DNA of 64,000 nucleotides from Larus michahellis (taxonomy: Eukaryota; Chordata; Aves; Charadriiformes; Laridae). The DNA is taken from positions 130,818,224 through 130,882,223 of the forward strand of contig NC_133898.1 of NCBI RefSeq assembly GCF_964199755.1. The letters are read 5' to 3'. Below, piece after piece: positions 1 through 11,600 of the stretch. A model generated the notes under the pieces. The model did no database searches and had not been told where the DNA came from. It saw only the letters and a program-made list of their open reading frames with translations. Position 1 is the stretch's first letter, and each line of letters starts with the position of its first letter. Made by a program: the position numbers and the translations under genes.

Positions 1-595
1 AGGTGGGGCCGTAGTGTGGGTTATTTCCCAGTGTGCCCATAAAACCAGAGCAGATGGAAGTTGTCGGACCTGCCCCCACACAGGGGACCTCAACCGAGCC
101 ATGCTGGAGCCGGCATGGGGGAAACCAGACATCTCGTGTCAGCAGTAGTTTTGCTCCGGTGCCGTTGGTGTGGGACCCCTTCCCCTCGGAGAGGATGCTT
201 GGGGCAAAGACAAAGGGATGAAACGGGAGACCTTTCCTCGGTGGCTCCCACCACAGATGTTTCCAAGGGTTGCTTTGAGTCTTGCTCGCGGTGGAAGAGC
301 CTCTGTTTTGTTTAAGCAAGTGGTTTGCAGCAGCCAAACCTTTGCCGCGCTGGGGGGCAGCAGGGGAGGGAAGAACTTGACCCGAACCCCGGAGCACGGC
401 TGGGTCATCCGCATCCTGGGACACCTGGGACCTTGGGGCAGGAGATATGGTGGTAGAAAAACCCCTTTTGCCTTGACACTCCCACTGCTACCCATCAAAC
501 TCACCATAGCCTCTATAAAGCCACGGATTTCTGGCAGGCTTTGTTTTCTGTAGGCTGAAATTAATGGCGTCGGCTTATTTTAATTCTTTACTTCC

Positions 596-666
596 ACATT
601 CTCCATTAGTTCTTTATTTCTGAAGGGGTTGGGTGATACAGGGCGGCCTAAACATACCCACGTCAT
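596..666 (+). repeat. 71-bp direct repeat, copy 1
   Basis: Matches 1132-1202 with one mismatch (gcggcc against gcagcc), offset 536 bp. The copies bracket the CR1 fragment at 858-1022. Confidence 0.9.
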
Positions 667-857
667 TCCACTTCAACGAACTGACATGGCTTGACCTCCC
701 TCTTGCTCTTTTGGGGCACTGAAAATTGACGGCTGTTACTTAACACCGTCTATTTATGCGATCACGTGCTTCCTATTGCTTATTTATTTGCCCGTCTCTT
801 CAGTTTTTCAAACTCCAGCAGGCAAGTAAGCGAATTTAGGAACGTGTAGTTTTACGC

Positions 858-1022
858 TGAGGGTGGTGAGACCCTGGTCCAGGTTTCCCAGAGAGGTGGT
901 GGATGCTTTGATGGGGCTTTGAGCAACCTGGTCCAGTTGAAGATGTCCCTGCTCGTGGCAGGGGATTGGACTAGATGGTCTTTAAAGGTCCCTTCCCACC
1001 CAAACCATTCTGTGATTCTATA
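858..1022 (+). mobile_element. CR1 LINE 3' fragment
   Basis: Reads gggtggtgagaccctggtcc to the CR1 3' end accattctgtgattctata. 5'-truncated, plus orientation. Confidence 0.85.
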
Positions 1023-1131
1023 ATTAATGCTATGGGAACGAAAACTCTTTCACCAGCCGTCCCGGCACCTTCGTACCACACACACGTTGCCTGGTCCCTG
1101 CCCCTCTGCAGCAGCTCTTGAACGTCGCTGG

Positions 1132-1202
1132 ACATTCTCCATTAGTTCTTTATTTCTGAAGGGGTTGGGTGATACAGGGCAGCCTAAACATACCCACGTC
1201 AT
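1132..1202 (+). repeat. 71-bp direct repeat, copy 2
   Basis: Second copy of 596-666; runs from acattctcc to cccacgtcat. Confidence 0.9.
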
Positions 1203-1463
1203 ACCCATGCGTCACGGAGGATCCTGCTTCTCCCATCCAGGGCCAGGCAGCGTCCCTGCTGTGCGTGGTTCCTCTTGTTCCCACCCAAAAATGCCTCCTC
1301 ATTGTACTCAGCTCTCCCAGCTGTCCATTGTTCTTTGCATCCTTTTGTTTTGCCCACCGAGAACAGGGGACATGTCCTCAGCGTTCAACCCCACATTCTC
1401 TCAGAGCCCAGAGATGTTCATCACCTAGGGAAGAGGGAACCCAAGGCGACCCATATTTCATAA

Positions 1464-1630
1464 AATCAGAGAATCACAGACTGGTTTGGGTGGGAAGGGA
1501 CCGTAAGCATCATCCAATGCCACCCCCTGCCCTGGGCAGGGACACCTCCCACCAGCCCAGCTTGCTCCAAGCCCCGGCCAACCTGGCCTTGAACCCCTCC
1601 AGGGATGGGGCAGCCACGGCTACTCTCCCA
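1464..1630 (-). mobile_element. CR1 LINE 3' fragment
   Basis: Starts with the reversed CR1 tail (agaatcacagactggtttgg) and stops after ggggcagccacgg. Minus orientation, 5'-truncated. Confidence 0.88.
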
Positions 1631-2603
1631 GCCCCTGACCATCTCCAGCTCGGGACGTTTCCTGAGCTTGCTGCAGTTCCTCTGCTCAGGAACCCGCTAA
1701 TTTCTGCATAATATTTGCAGATCCGACTTACTCATTCATTAGAGCTGCTAAACATCCCCCCTGATCCTTTCGCATTACCACGTCGCCTTCAGCCCTGGCT
1801 GCTTGTTTGCTTTCTGCACAACTGAGACATTATGGCTTTTGGGGTTTCTAGGAAAACGGTGTTTAACAGTTTCCAATTATCGCCCTGCCTTGGTAGGACA
1901 AAGGCCAAATGACCCCTCCAGGCCTCTCTGTGCCCTATTATCTGTCATCCCACGAGTCTTTTCCTTGTTTTTTCTTTTTTTTTTTTTTTTCCTGTTCAAA
2001 TTCTTTCTTCCAACTGATTTAGCTCATAATTGTTTTCAGCTTTGCAGACTTGGCCCTTTGCAGGCTGAGGAATAGAACTCTATTATTGGGTTGGACTTTC
2101 TGCTCGCTCACGAGAGTTCACACCGAAAGGCGATCACCGATGGCCCGCTCCTGATGAGATCAGTGATGCAAATCCCCTCCTCAAGGTTCTTCTCATTATT
2201 TCCAAAATGCATTCCTTTTCTTTTGGTTTTTCTTTTTTCTTAACCTTAATTCATCGGAGAGGTCACAACCTGGGGTCAAAAGGAAATTCCAGGAGACTGG
2301 AATTTCCCATAGAGTCACGCTCAAGGTGGAACCGCGGGAGCTGCAAGGTGAAGTTTTCTGGCACGCGAGGCGGGTTGATGGAGTCGTGTTTGGCCTTTAA
2401 AATCCATAGATCATGGAAGAAGGCTGCTGGCAAGCTCCCTCGCTGTCATTTTGCTCCTGTCCATAGGGTTCTGTGTTTATTAGAGGTTCCTGGAGAGCTG
2501 AGGAACGATAATGGCCAGTGAAGGGTGGGTGAGTGCATGCACTGATGCACCTACTGCAAAGCCGGGGTGCGATGGCCGCACTCCAATACCTGTTGTGTTT
2601 CAG

Positions 2604-2684
2604 GGCCACCAGGACCCAAAGGAGACCAAGGCAATGAGGGGATGGAGGGTGAACCTGGTCTTCCCGGCCTGCCTGGCCTGCGAG
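2604..2684 (+). CDS. SCARA5: SCARA5 collagen exon A
   Basis: 81 nt, nine uninterrupted Gly-X-Y triplets beginning [10 protein letters not shown]. Acceptor tgtttcag, donor G|gtaaga. The length is a multiple of 9, as is usual for collagen-type exons. Confidence 0.93.
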
Positions 2685-5600
2685 GTAAGAAACGGCACAT
2701 CCATGGCGCCCGTAACCCTGCAAGCCTTCACCCAAAGTCCATAGAGTCAACGGGACACCTCCTGGTGACTCCCCGACCTGTCCCTTGGGACCTCGCTGGC
2801 TAGGCACAAGTCTTGGAGAGCAACAGGATTAACCCGCAGCCCCATCTCCTGCCAGAGTACAAAAAGGGGCAAAAAGTCTCTCTCCTCTCCCAGCTGGCCC
2901 CGGGAGAGCGAGAGCTTCGAGGGTCCATCACCTGCAGGTTGATGTTCCCCCAGGCTCCTTTGACTCAGCCACCCAGCCCAGGTTCATGCAGGACCTGGCC
3001 ACCACCAGGTGGTGGTGGCTCTAAACCCAAGCCCTTACCAGGCACCGGGGCTGGCCCCGCTGCCCGCACACCCCCTGCGGCACATGGGGACACGGCGTGG
3101 GGACCCTCCAGCCTGGCAGAGGGGACTTGGCCACCGGCTGCGGCTCTGAGGCTTTCCATAGGACATTTTTTTTTTTTGATGTCAAGAATGCCATTTTTTC
3201 CCCCCCTCCTTAATTCCAACCATTGTTTTTAAGAGAAATCCAATTAAATAAAGAACGGAAATCCCACCACCACCCCCCTGAGAACAGGACGCGGCTGGAG
3301 CCTGTTTCTAATTTTAAGCCAAACCTAAAAATAATTGGCTTTGCATCCAACTACGGAGGTGATGAGGATCCCCGCTGGTGAGGACTTTTTGGGGGTTTCT
3401 GTCTCCACGAAGCTCTTCCTTGTTGAGGTGACAGGATCCGTCCTGCCTGGGGCATGGTCCTCCTTCTCCACCCAGGGCGTCCAGCCCTGGATTCACCTCA
3501 ACTTGCTGAAGACAAGACCCACGTAGGACCATCAGTGTCAGAGCAAGGGGGGGTTCAGCACAGCTGCTGAGCCCGGGCTGGGCTTAAAACCTCAGATTTT
3601 GGTACCCCCTTTCCCCCAGCTCCCCGGCGGGCGGCGGGACCGGCCAAGTCAGGCAGAGCCAGCCTGGAAACGCGATCGCTCTCTGAAAGCCCTTCTCAGC
3701 GCTGGCTGCCCGTGCTCGTTTCACCGACGGCTATATTTTTTTGCGTTGACAGATTCATGGCTGTTTTTCTTGGGTGTAACAAGCATCAGAAATGTATCGT
3801 CTGGCTTCTTTCCTTTTTTTTTTTTTTTTTTTTTTTTTTATATTTTATTTAAACAGAAAAACAAAACAATTTCTGGAGGCTTCACCTTCGGGAAGAGTTG
3901 CCGAAATGGCCGCTATTTTTAGGTCTTTCTCTGTCTCGCTTTCTCTGGTGCTTTTCTGGATGTGGTCACAGCACCGGCCCTTTGGGTATGAGAAAGTCGG
4001 GGTCAGGCACTGTAAAGCATCCCTGGTAAATCCCGTTTCGCAGAGCGAATCTGCCATCCTGCCTCTACCCCAGCTCCTCTGCCCAAAGCCACAGCCAGGC
4101 CCTGACACGCTGCAGCATCTCCCCTGGGAGGGAGGCGAGGTGTTGGCCGGGCGCAGGAGGGAAAGGGTTAAGCCCCAGACCATGCCCACTGGAGCTGGCG
4201 CCCAAATTCCTCCTGGCAGCTTTTTTTTCCCCCCTCTTAAACCAGAGGAAAATATTGACTAAGTTTGGAAAAGCCCAGCCCAGGAGGGGCGGAAGGCGCA
4301 GTGCCGAGGGAATTCAGGGCTCCCCCAGCACGCGCAGGGGAGGTGGGCAGCATCGTGCCAGGCGGGGGCTGAGTTTGGGTGCTGGAGGAGCTCCATCTGA
4401 AGGGCTTCTCCCCCAGGAGCTTTGGATCCAGCCCAGGCTTAGACTTGGGCTGAGTCTGCTGGGTCAGTCTGGTGGGACCACCTCCAGGTCCCACCAGAGC
4501 CCATCACCATCACAGGGGTCTCTCCATCCACCTCTCCTTGCTGGTCCGCATGGACCGAGGTGACTTCTGGGGCTTGGATGTGTCCCCTCTGAAGGCAGCC
4601 CAAGCTCCCAAACCACATCCCCCATTTCCCACCTCCTGGAGGTCAGGGGTGCTCAGATAAGGAGGTTTCATCCAAACCCTTCTCCAATAAATATCAAACC
4701 CACCTGGCCAGCGTGCATGGACACAAGGGACCCACAGCTCATGTGGGGCACCTCGTGTCTCCTTGGGGTCTCTGCTCCACCCTGGCTCCTTGCTCTTCCA
4801 CCTTGGTCTCCAGCTTTGGAGCCCAGGTACCTTAATTTGAGCCTTAAGATGCTCAGAGCTGCATTAGCACCTGCCCATCTCTGGGATAAATCCGTCCTGT
4901 ATCCAGGGATGGGTGCAGAAGGAGAGGATGGGATGGACTCTTGGGTGTCTCCTGATGGTCCCTGTCTCCTGGCGAAGAACCAGAGACCACCTGGCACGTC
5001 TGCTGGCAAGCAGGATGTGTGTGTGTGTGTGTGTGTGTGCACATCTGGTTTTTGTAGGTCTCTGCTGCAACAGGGTCATTTTGCCTCTTTTATCCTTGCT
5101 CCAGGGCTACCCGGGGAGAGAGGACCACCAGGACCACGTGGCTTGAAAGGGGACCAAGGAGACCTTGGCCCTCCAGGTCCAGTGGGGATGCGGGGATTCA
5201 AAGGTAAGGACCAGCCTCTGTGCATGCTCCGGGGTGGCTCATGGGATCTGGCTGGGCTTGTTGGGCAGCAAACTGGCTCTGGAGACCACTGGGATGAGGG
5301 GCAGAGACACTGGTCATGGGTGCGAGGGTGGTGGGTCCCAAACCAGGGACCTGGAGCTCCTGCCGGGAGAGGAAATCTTACTGAACTGGGAGTGTGCACA
5401 TGGAGAACCTCTGCACCGAGACCTTTCCACCAAGGCACAGCGGTGGAGAGAGTCCAGGGGCCGGAGGGAGAAGGGCGACACTGTTGGGTATGTGATGCTC
5501 CTGCCATGCAGGAGGGTTCTGCCCTCACCAGGGCCCCATGAGGACCTGCCGGGCTGCCCTCCCACGCTTGGGTTTTAGGAATAGCCTTGTGTTTGTCTTC

Positions 5601-8600
5601 TGCTGACCTTTTCTGGCTCGCTGTGGTTTTGCAGCGCCTCACCACACCCCGGCTAAGAGCAGGGAGAAGCCGTGGGTGTAGGAAGTGGCCACGCACCTAT
5701 TTAGCAGGACAGATCTGTCCCAGGAGACCTTTTAAAAGACGTTCCGTGCTCCAACCTAAAATGGGATGGATAATCCCAAAATGTGCTCTTTCTGCCTCAA
5801 AATGCCTTGTGGGCAGGGGGAGGCAGGAAGAGCCCAGCCCAAGGAAGGGACACCACCCTGGGCAGAGCCGAAGGTGGCCAAAGCGGTGCCTTCCCCTCAT
5901 TTCATGCTTCTGCGTGGTGTTGACCTGGGACGTGGCCACGCTGGCCAACAGGACCTGGGGCCATGGCCACAGACCGGTGTCTGGGTCTGGAAAATGCCCG
6001 GAGCCCTGTGGGTGGGTGATGCTGTGTTATTCGTCTTACAATTTGTCTCCTTGGGTGAATTTCATGTGAGAAAGTTGAAGGAAAACATACTTTTCTGAAT
6101 GTCCTCTCTATCCTCTATCTGCAAACTTGGCATCAAGCTGGCAAACCGGCCAGAGTTGGTGTCCAGTTTTCCTGTATGTCCTCCAAAATGCTGGTCATTG
6201 CCAGGGACAGGGGTTGGGGTGAGACCCCCACGTTGTGTCTGGTGGCCCGACCTTCACGTGTGGTGGCCACAGTGGTGGCCATCTCCCGTACTTTGCATGC
6301 CACCAGAAAGCCCCTTTTAGTCTAGGAGCACATCTTCCATCCCTTCTCCACTTCATGGTGTCTTTAGGAGAAGGACCTTTCCTAGGGACACGCCATCCAC
6401 CTCCCAGTGCAGCCCCAGGAAGCTTTAAGTCCAGGTAGAAAGGAGAAGCAGGAGATGAGATGCTGCCAGTGGCCTCCTTCTGTAGCGAGGGAGCAGCGTG
6501 AACCTCCCAGAGCTGCAGCCCAAGGCAAGAAGGTCTCCTGCAGGGTTTAGTGCCTGTCTGGTCCTTTTTCCCTTGAGCCATCACTGCTGTCATCACCCAC
6601 CCTACTCACACGATGGTTCTCCTCATCCCACTGCTCTCCCAGTCACCCCAGTCCGGGCACAAGCTGAGCTCCTGGGGCCTGTCAGCTGCTGGAGGTGGCT
6701 CTCCAGGCCATGTGGCTGGTTAGATGACATTTATGTAGTGCTGTGTAGTCTTGAAGAACGTTGCTGGGTGCTGTTTCCATCTCCCCATCCCACCTAACTG
6801 GAAGCCCAGGGTTTCTGGGCTGGTGTGGCTGGGACAAGTCTCCATTCTTCCACCACGGCAGAGGGGCACAGAATACGGAATAAATGCTGCAAGAATAAAG
6901 AAGCCAGCATTTCCTGCTTGCGTTCCAGTGCTGCCTCTTGAGTTTTTTGGAGGTAACTCTGTCCTGTGGGATCGCAGTATCATGTTGTGGGGGTGCGGGA
7001 CGTTATCGGAGCTGCAGGGTGAAAATGCCTGGCCTGATGCTGCGGGAGGTCAAACCGACCCCCTGGATACCTCCCTGGCACCAGCCTCGCCAAGGCGCGA
7101 GCGCTGCGGGGACGGGTGCTAACGCAAGGGAGACGTTGGCGCCGAGATGTTCCTGGCGGTGCATCAAACACCGAGCTCCGCCAACCAAAACCACAACACG
7201 CTTCAGGGCCGCGGTTTCCTTTCCTTCCCCGGAGCAGAGGAAAGTGGGCTTTTCTCACTGGCCGGTGCCAAGTACTCATTAGACGAGCAAATTATCCCAA
7301 GGAGCCTGGGCCAGTTGAATTGAGCTTCAGCAGAGGACCAAGCCCTGATGCCAGATTTGTTTTGCAAAATGCATTGCTGGGAGACGTTTCCTTTCTGGAG
7401 GGAGGAGGTTGATGGGCTCCTGCATCACGATTCCGTCCTTAAGACAGAGATGTTAACAGCTGCTCTGCTGGGTTGGTGCTGAGATGTGTTAACAGACCCT
7501 GTAGTGGGCGTCACAGCTCCAGCAAGGAGCTCCCTGGAGACACAACACTGAGGATGAAGACTTCCTCCAGTGCTCACCAGCCCAGGAGGTGCTGGAGACC
7601 ACCCCAGTGCAGCCCCTGCCTCCAGGGGAGAGCCACGGCCACGCTACAGTAGTAGAGCATCAAGCCCCACAAGCTCGGTGACCCTTCCCCAAAGCTGGTC
7701 TGCATCTCAAGCCCCCTTGCCCGGGAAGATGAAGTACTTCTGCTCCTGGTTTTGGGAGGCAATGGGTCAGATGATGTGCCAAAGGGTCATCGGATCTTTG
7801 CCGTGTGGTGCCTTGCTTCTAGCTATCATCCTTTCACTGGTGTAGAGTAATCCCTGTATCTGAGGAGGCCTCTTGGCTTGAAGAAGGTTAAGTTGCCTCC
7901 AGGGCTTCACCAGCCATGGCCTGGATGCACCCCCTTCCTTGTGCGTTTCTTGGAGATGTCCTTGGTTTGGGATGAGAATGACTCCGTGGTTGCAAAGCCA
8001 TCGGATATTCCCACCAGTGGGATGGGCCACCCCCAGGTCCCACCAGAGCCCATCACCAGCACAGGGGTCCCTCCCTTCTCCTCTTCTTGCTGGCCCATCT
8101 GGATGGAGGTCACCTCTGGGGCTTGGGTGCGTCCCCTATGACGAGAGCCCCAAACCGCAGCCCCCATTTCCCACCTCCCGGAGGTCAGGGGTGCTCAGAT
8201 AAGGGGGTTTGATCCAACCCTTTCTCCAATAAACAGCAAACCGCGCTGGCAGCGAGCGCTGAATTTCTACGGTTTATGGGATTCTCTGAAATTTATAGGA
8301 AACAGACACCGAGCCAGGCAACGGTCCAAGCCCGGGCTTTAAGTAAAGGCCTGTTTTTCTGCAGCACTAGTCTTACACATCTATAATGACTTTCTTCTGA
8401 GCCCAGGAGAGCTATCTGTTCCCTGGGAAATGCAGCCTGTCCTGGGGCTGGGGGCATCTGGGGCGGGTGAGTCTCCTCACCGAAAATCCCGGATCAAGCC
8501 ATCTCATAGAGATGGTCTGTCCTGGTCGAGGGACGGCTTCTCCCCTCCACAGCTGAGTCCCGAGTATTTTCACTTGTTGGTATTTTCCTATCCTTGATGC

Positions 8601-11600
8601 ATTTTCCCTCTAAATTGCCCCAGTGGAGTATTATTTTCCTCATTTCCAAATGGGGAAAATTATTCTGGAAAGTGAACGTGTATCGGTCTTCTTCACTCTT
8701 CCATGGGGAATGTCATGCCGGGAACACGTTCAGGAGGAAACAGCAATAAACGAGCCAAGGTAGGGATTGCCAATCTATAGATAAATTCGGGGCAATAAGA
8801 GAAGTCCCCTTCCTAAACACCACCTCCAGGCAAGGAGGAGGTTTCTGAAGTGTTGCTGAAGGCAGAGCACGTTTCTGCCTCTGAAGATGGAGGTTTTGCA
8901 TCTTCTGACCATGGGTTGCTTCAAGACTATGGTGGTCCACCTCACCCTACAGACCCAGGAACTCCCTCTGCCCTCTTCCAGTGATGTCCTCACCCACGAG
9001 CTCTGCGGGTTCTGTGCCCTGCCTCCCTCAGCAGCGCTGATTTTTGGAGAAGGGGTGATGCCCAGGAGCAGAACATCGGTGGAGACCAAGCTTCTGCCAT
9101 GGGAAGGGCTGAGCATCGCTCGTCACAGTGTCTGTGCCAAAATTGTGTGCACAGTCCAGAAAAACCAGACTGAGCTGTGCTGATTCACCCGCAGTGGGAA
9201 ACGCTGAGGAAGACCTTGTCACTCGTTGGGTGAAGGCACCAGGCAGGACCTCCTGGTAGGACCAGCGATGATGCCAGCAAGTCGCTCTCCTGAACTTGTC
9301 GCACTGTCCCAGCCCCAAGACTCTCTGCTTTCCAGCTCACAGGGGCTTTGTCCCCAGTAGGGACAATCCCCAGCCTTGACACCTCGGGGAGCTGCGCTTG
9401 ACCCCAGGGTGAAGCCAGCAAGCTGTGCCACCGAAGGGGCTGTCCTCTCTGCTCGTCGGAGAGGTGCTGTGGAGAAAAGAGAGGCGGGAAGAAGTGAAAA
9501 AGAGAAAAGAAGAAGGAAAAGGAGAGCAAGGAAATGAAGGGGCTTGGAGGATGGCACGGGAAAAGCCAAGGTGGGTGGGGAAGGATAAGGCAGAGGGCTT
9601 GGGATGTGTTTAAAGAACCCTTGTGAAGCTCTTGGCAAGGTCCATAAAGTGCCTCTTTCTTTGAAAGGCTCTTTCCCCTGCCCGACGTTTATGAAACTAA
9701 AGACAAACCAACAGAAAACGCGGTAGCCCAGGTCAGGGGTGGGGAGGAGAAGCACACCCAGAACTTTTGGTTGGAGCCACGAACCCATCCCAAAGCAGCA
9801 TCAGCTCCGATGATGGGCCGTTCCCAGCAACACTCAGGATGGGTCCAGCCACCCCGCGGAGAGCACGGTGGCGTGCACGGTGTCACTGTCCCAGGCCATA
9901 GATGATCTCGGGGTCTCTTATGGGGATGCCCTCACTCTCTTCTCCAGCAACCAGCTCCTCCTTTCCCATCCGTAACCAGTTCCCGCTCCTCAGGAGCCCC
10001 TGGACCCATTTTTAACAGCTCAGCATCCTTACGCTGAGCCCATCCATTGCTTTTTGGAGACCTGGGTGTGCTCGGTTGGCGAATGACACCCCCATCAGGG
10101 CTCCCGGGGGAGCAGCGTCTGGCCTTGAAGTGCTGCTGGGCATCTCGCTCTGCGTGTGCCAGGAGACCCTGGTTCCCACCATGGCATTCCCGGCTGCTGG
10201 AGAGGTCTCACCACCAGCTCCGCTGCCTTCTGCCAGCCCTGCCTCTCCAGAGAATCATCGAATCACAGAATGGTTTGGGTTGAAGGGACTTTAAAGGCCG
10301 TCTAGTCCAATCCCCTCCATGAGCAGGGACATCTTCCACCAGACCAGGTCGCTCAGAGCCCCGTCCAACCTGGCCTGGGATGTTTCCAGGGATGGGGCAG
10401 CCACAGCTTCTCTGGGCAACCTGGGCCAGGGGCTCACCCCCCTCACACCAAAGGATTTCTTCCCAATAGCTCACCTAAATCTTCCCTTTTGCCGTCTGAA
10501 GCCATCACCCCTCGTCCTATCACTACATGCCCTTGTAAGAAGTCCTTCTCCAGCTATTCCTGTCCATCAAGCTCCACCTTTCCACCTGCACCGCTCTCCA
10601 TCATTCCTGTAGGGCGCAGCCCGGAGCCTCCGAGGAAAGCGCTCCTGCTCGGGAAAAACCTGGATTTTGGAGGACAAACACGAAAGAACCGCGACTTTTG
10701 CTTTCCGACCTCCTTTCCTCGGGGCTGGGGAAGGAAGGCGTTGGAGAGCGCGGGCTGCTCCGCCGTCCCGGTACCATCACGTGCCGGCGAGCAGCATCTC
10801 TGGCCGCCCTCCCGCTGCTCGGGGGGGGCCCCGTTGTCATCTGGTTCCCATCAGCGGGGCAGGCTGCAGGCAGCTTTCCTCCATCCGCCGCAGCTGCGGC
10901 TGCCCAGGGGACCCATCTCGCCTTCCCAGAGCCTCCGAGTTAAAGGGCAAGAATTTCCTGCACTTTTTTTTTAATTATCATTATTATTATTATTATTTTA
11001 TCATTATTATTTTATTTTATAAGAAATTTCCCCGCGCGCACGCGTGTGTGTGCGTGTTGTTTGCTGTTCTCCCACGGGGACAAAAGAAGGGGGATATATG
11101 GGAGCGGGGCCGCGGTGAAGGGCTGGAGCTCGCCCGGAGCGTCGCTGGCCGGAGCATCCCGGAGCCTTCCCCGGCCCTTTCCAAAACCAAACCCACGGCC
11201 CCACTCGGGATGGTGTTTTCCATGGGAAAACACGGCTGCTGCCCGGCAGGAGCAGAGCCGGAGCGCGGGCGGGGGCTGCTGGAGGCGGTGGGATGCGGGC
11301 AGAGCCAGCCCAGGCTCTCCGGCCGCCGGGAAAGCCAAGCCGTGACACAGATAATTATTGAGCTCATTATTTTTATATGGAAATAGGCGTGGTTTTGAGG
11401 AACGGCCTGTTTACCCAGCTGGTCTGAACATTCACCCCCCCCCATCAGCATCGTGTCCTTTCGATGGATTCAGGGTCTGGTTCCGTAAATCCGCTCCTGA
11501 GGAGGTACCAGCCGGCTGCGGGAAGGGGCGATGCTCCATCGGGGCTGCGGGAAATCACGTCCCTGCCCCCGCCCCCTGCAAAATGAAGCCTTTTTAGCCC

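Larger units (their letters stand above)
1..2603 (+). other. SCARA5 intron (left edge)
   Basis: No exon seen. It holds a 71-bp direct duplication (596-666 and 1132-1202), two CR1 fragments (858-1022 and 1464-1630) and a poly(T) run near 1976-1991. The first 550 bases are GC-rich and show no recognised element. Confidence 0.7.
2685..5104 (+). other. SCARA5 intron
   Basis: No exon seen. Contains a 23-nt poly(T) near 3817-3839, the first copy of a diverged ~240-bp repeat (4470-4713) and a TG dinucleotide run (about 5016-5039) that lies 65 bp before collagen exon B. Confidence 0.7.
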
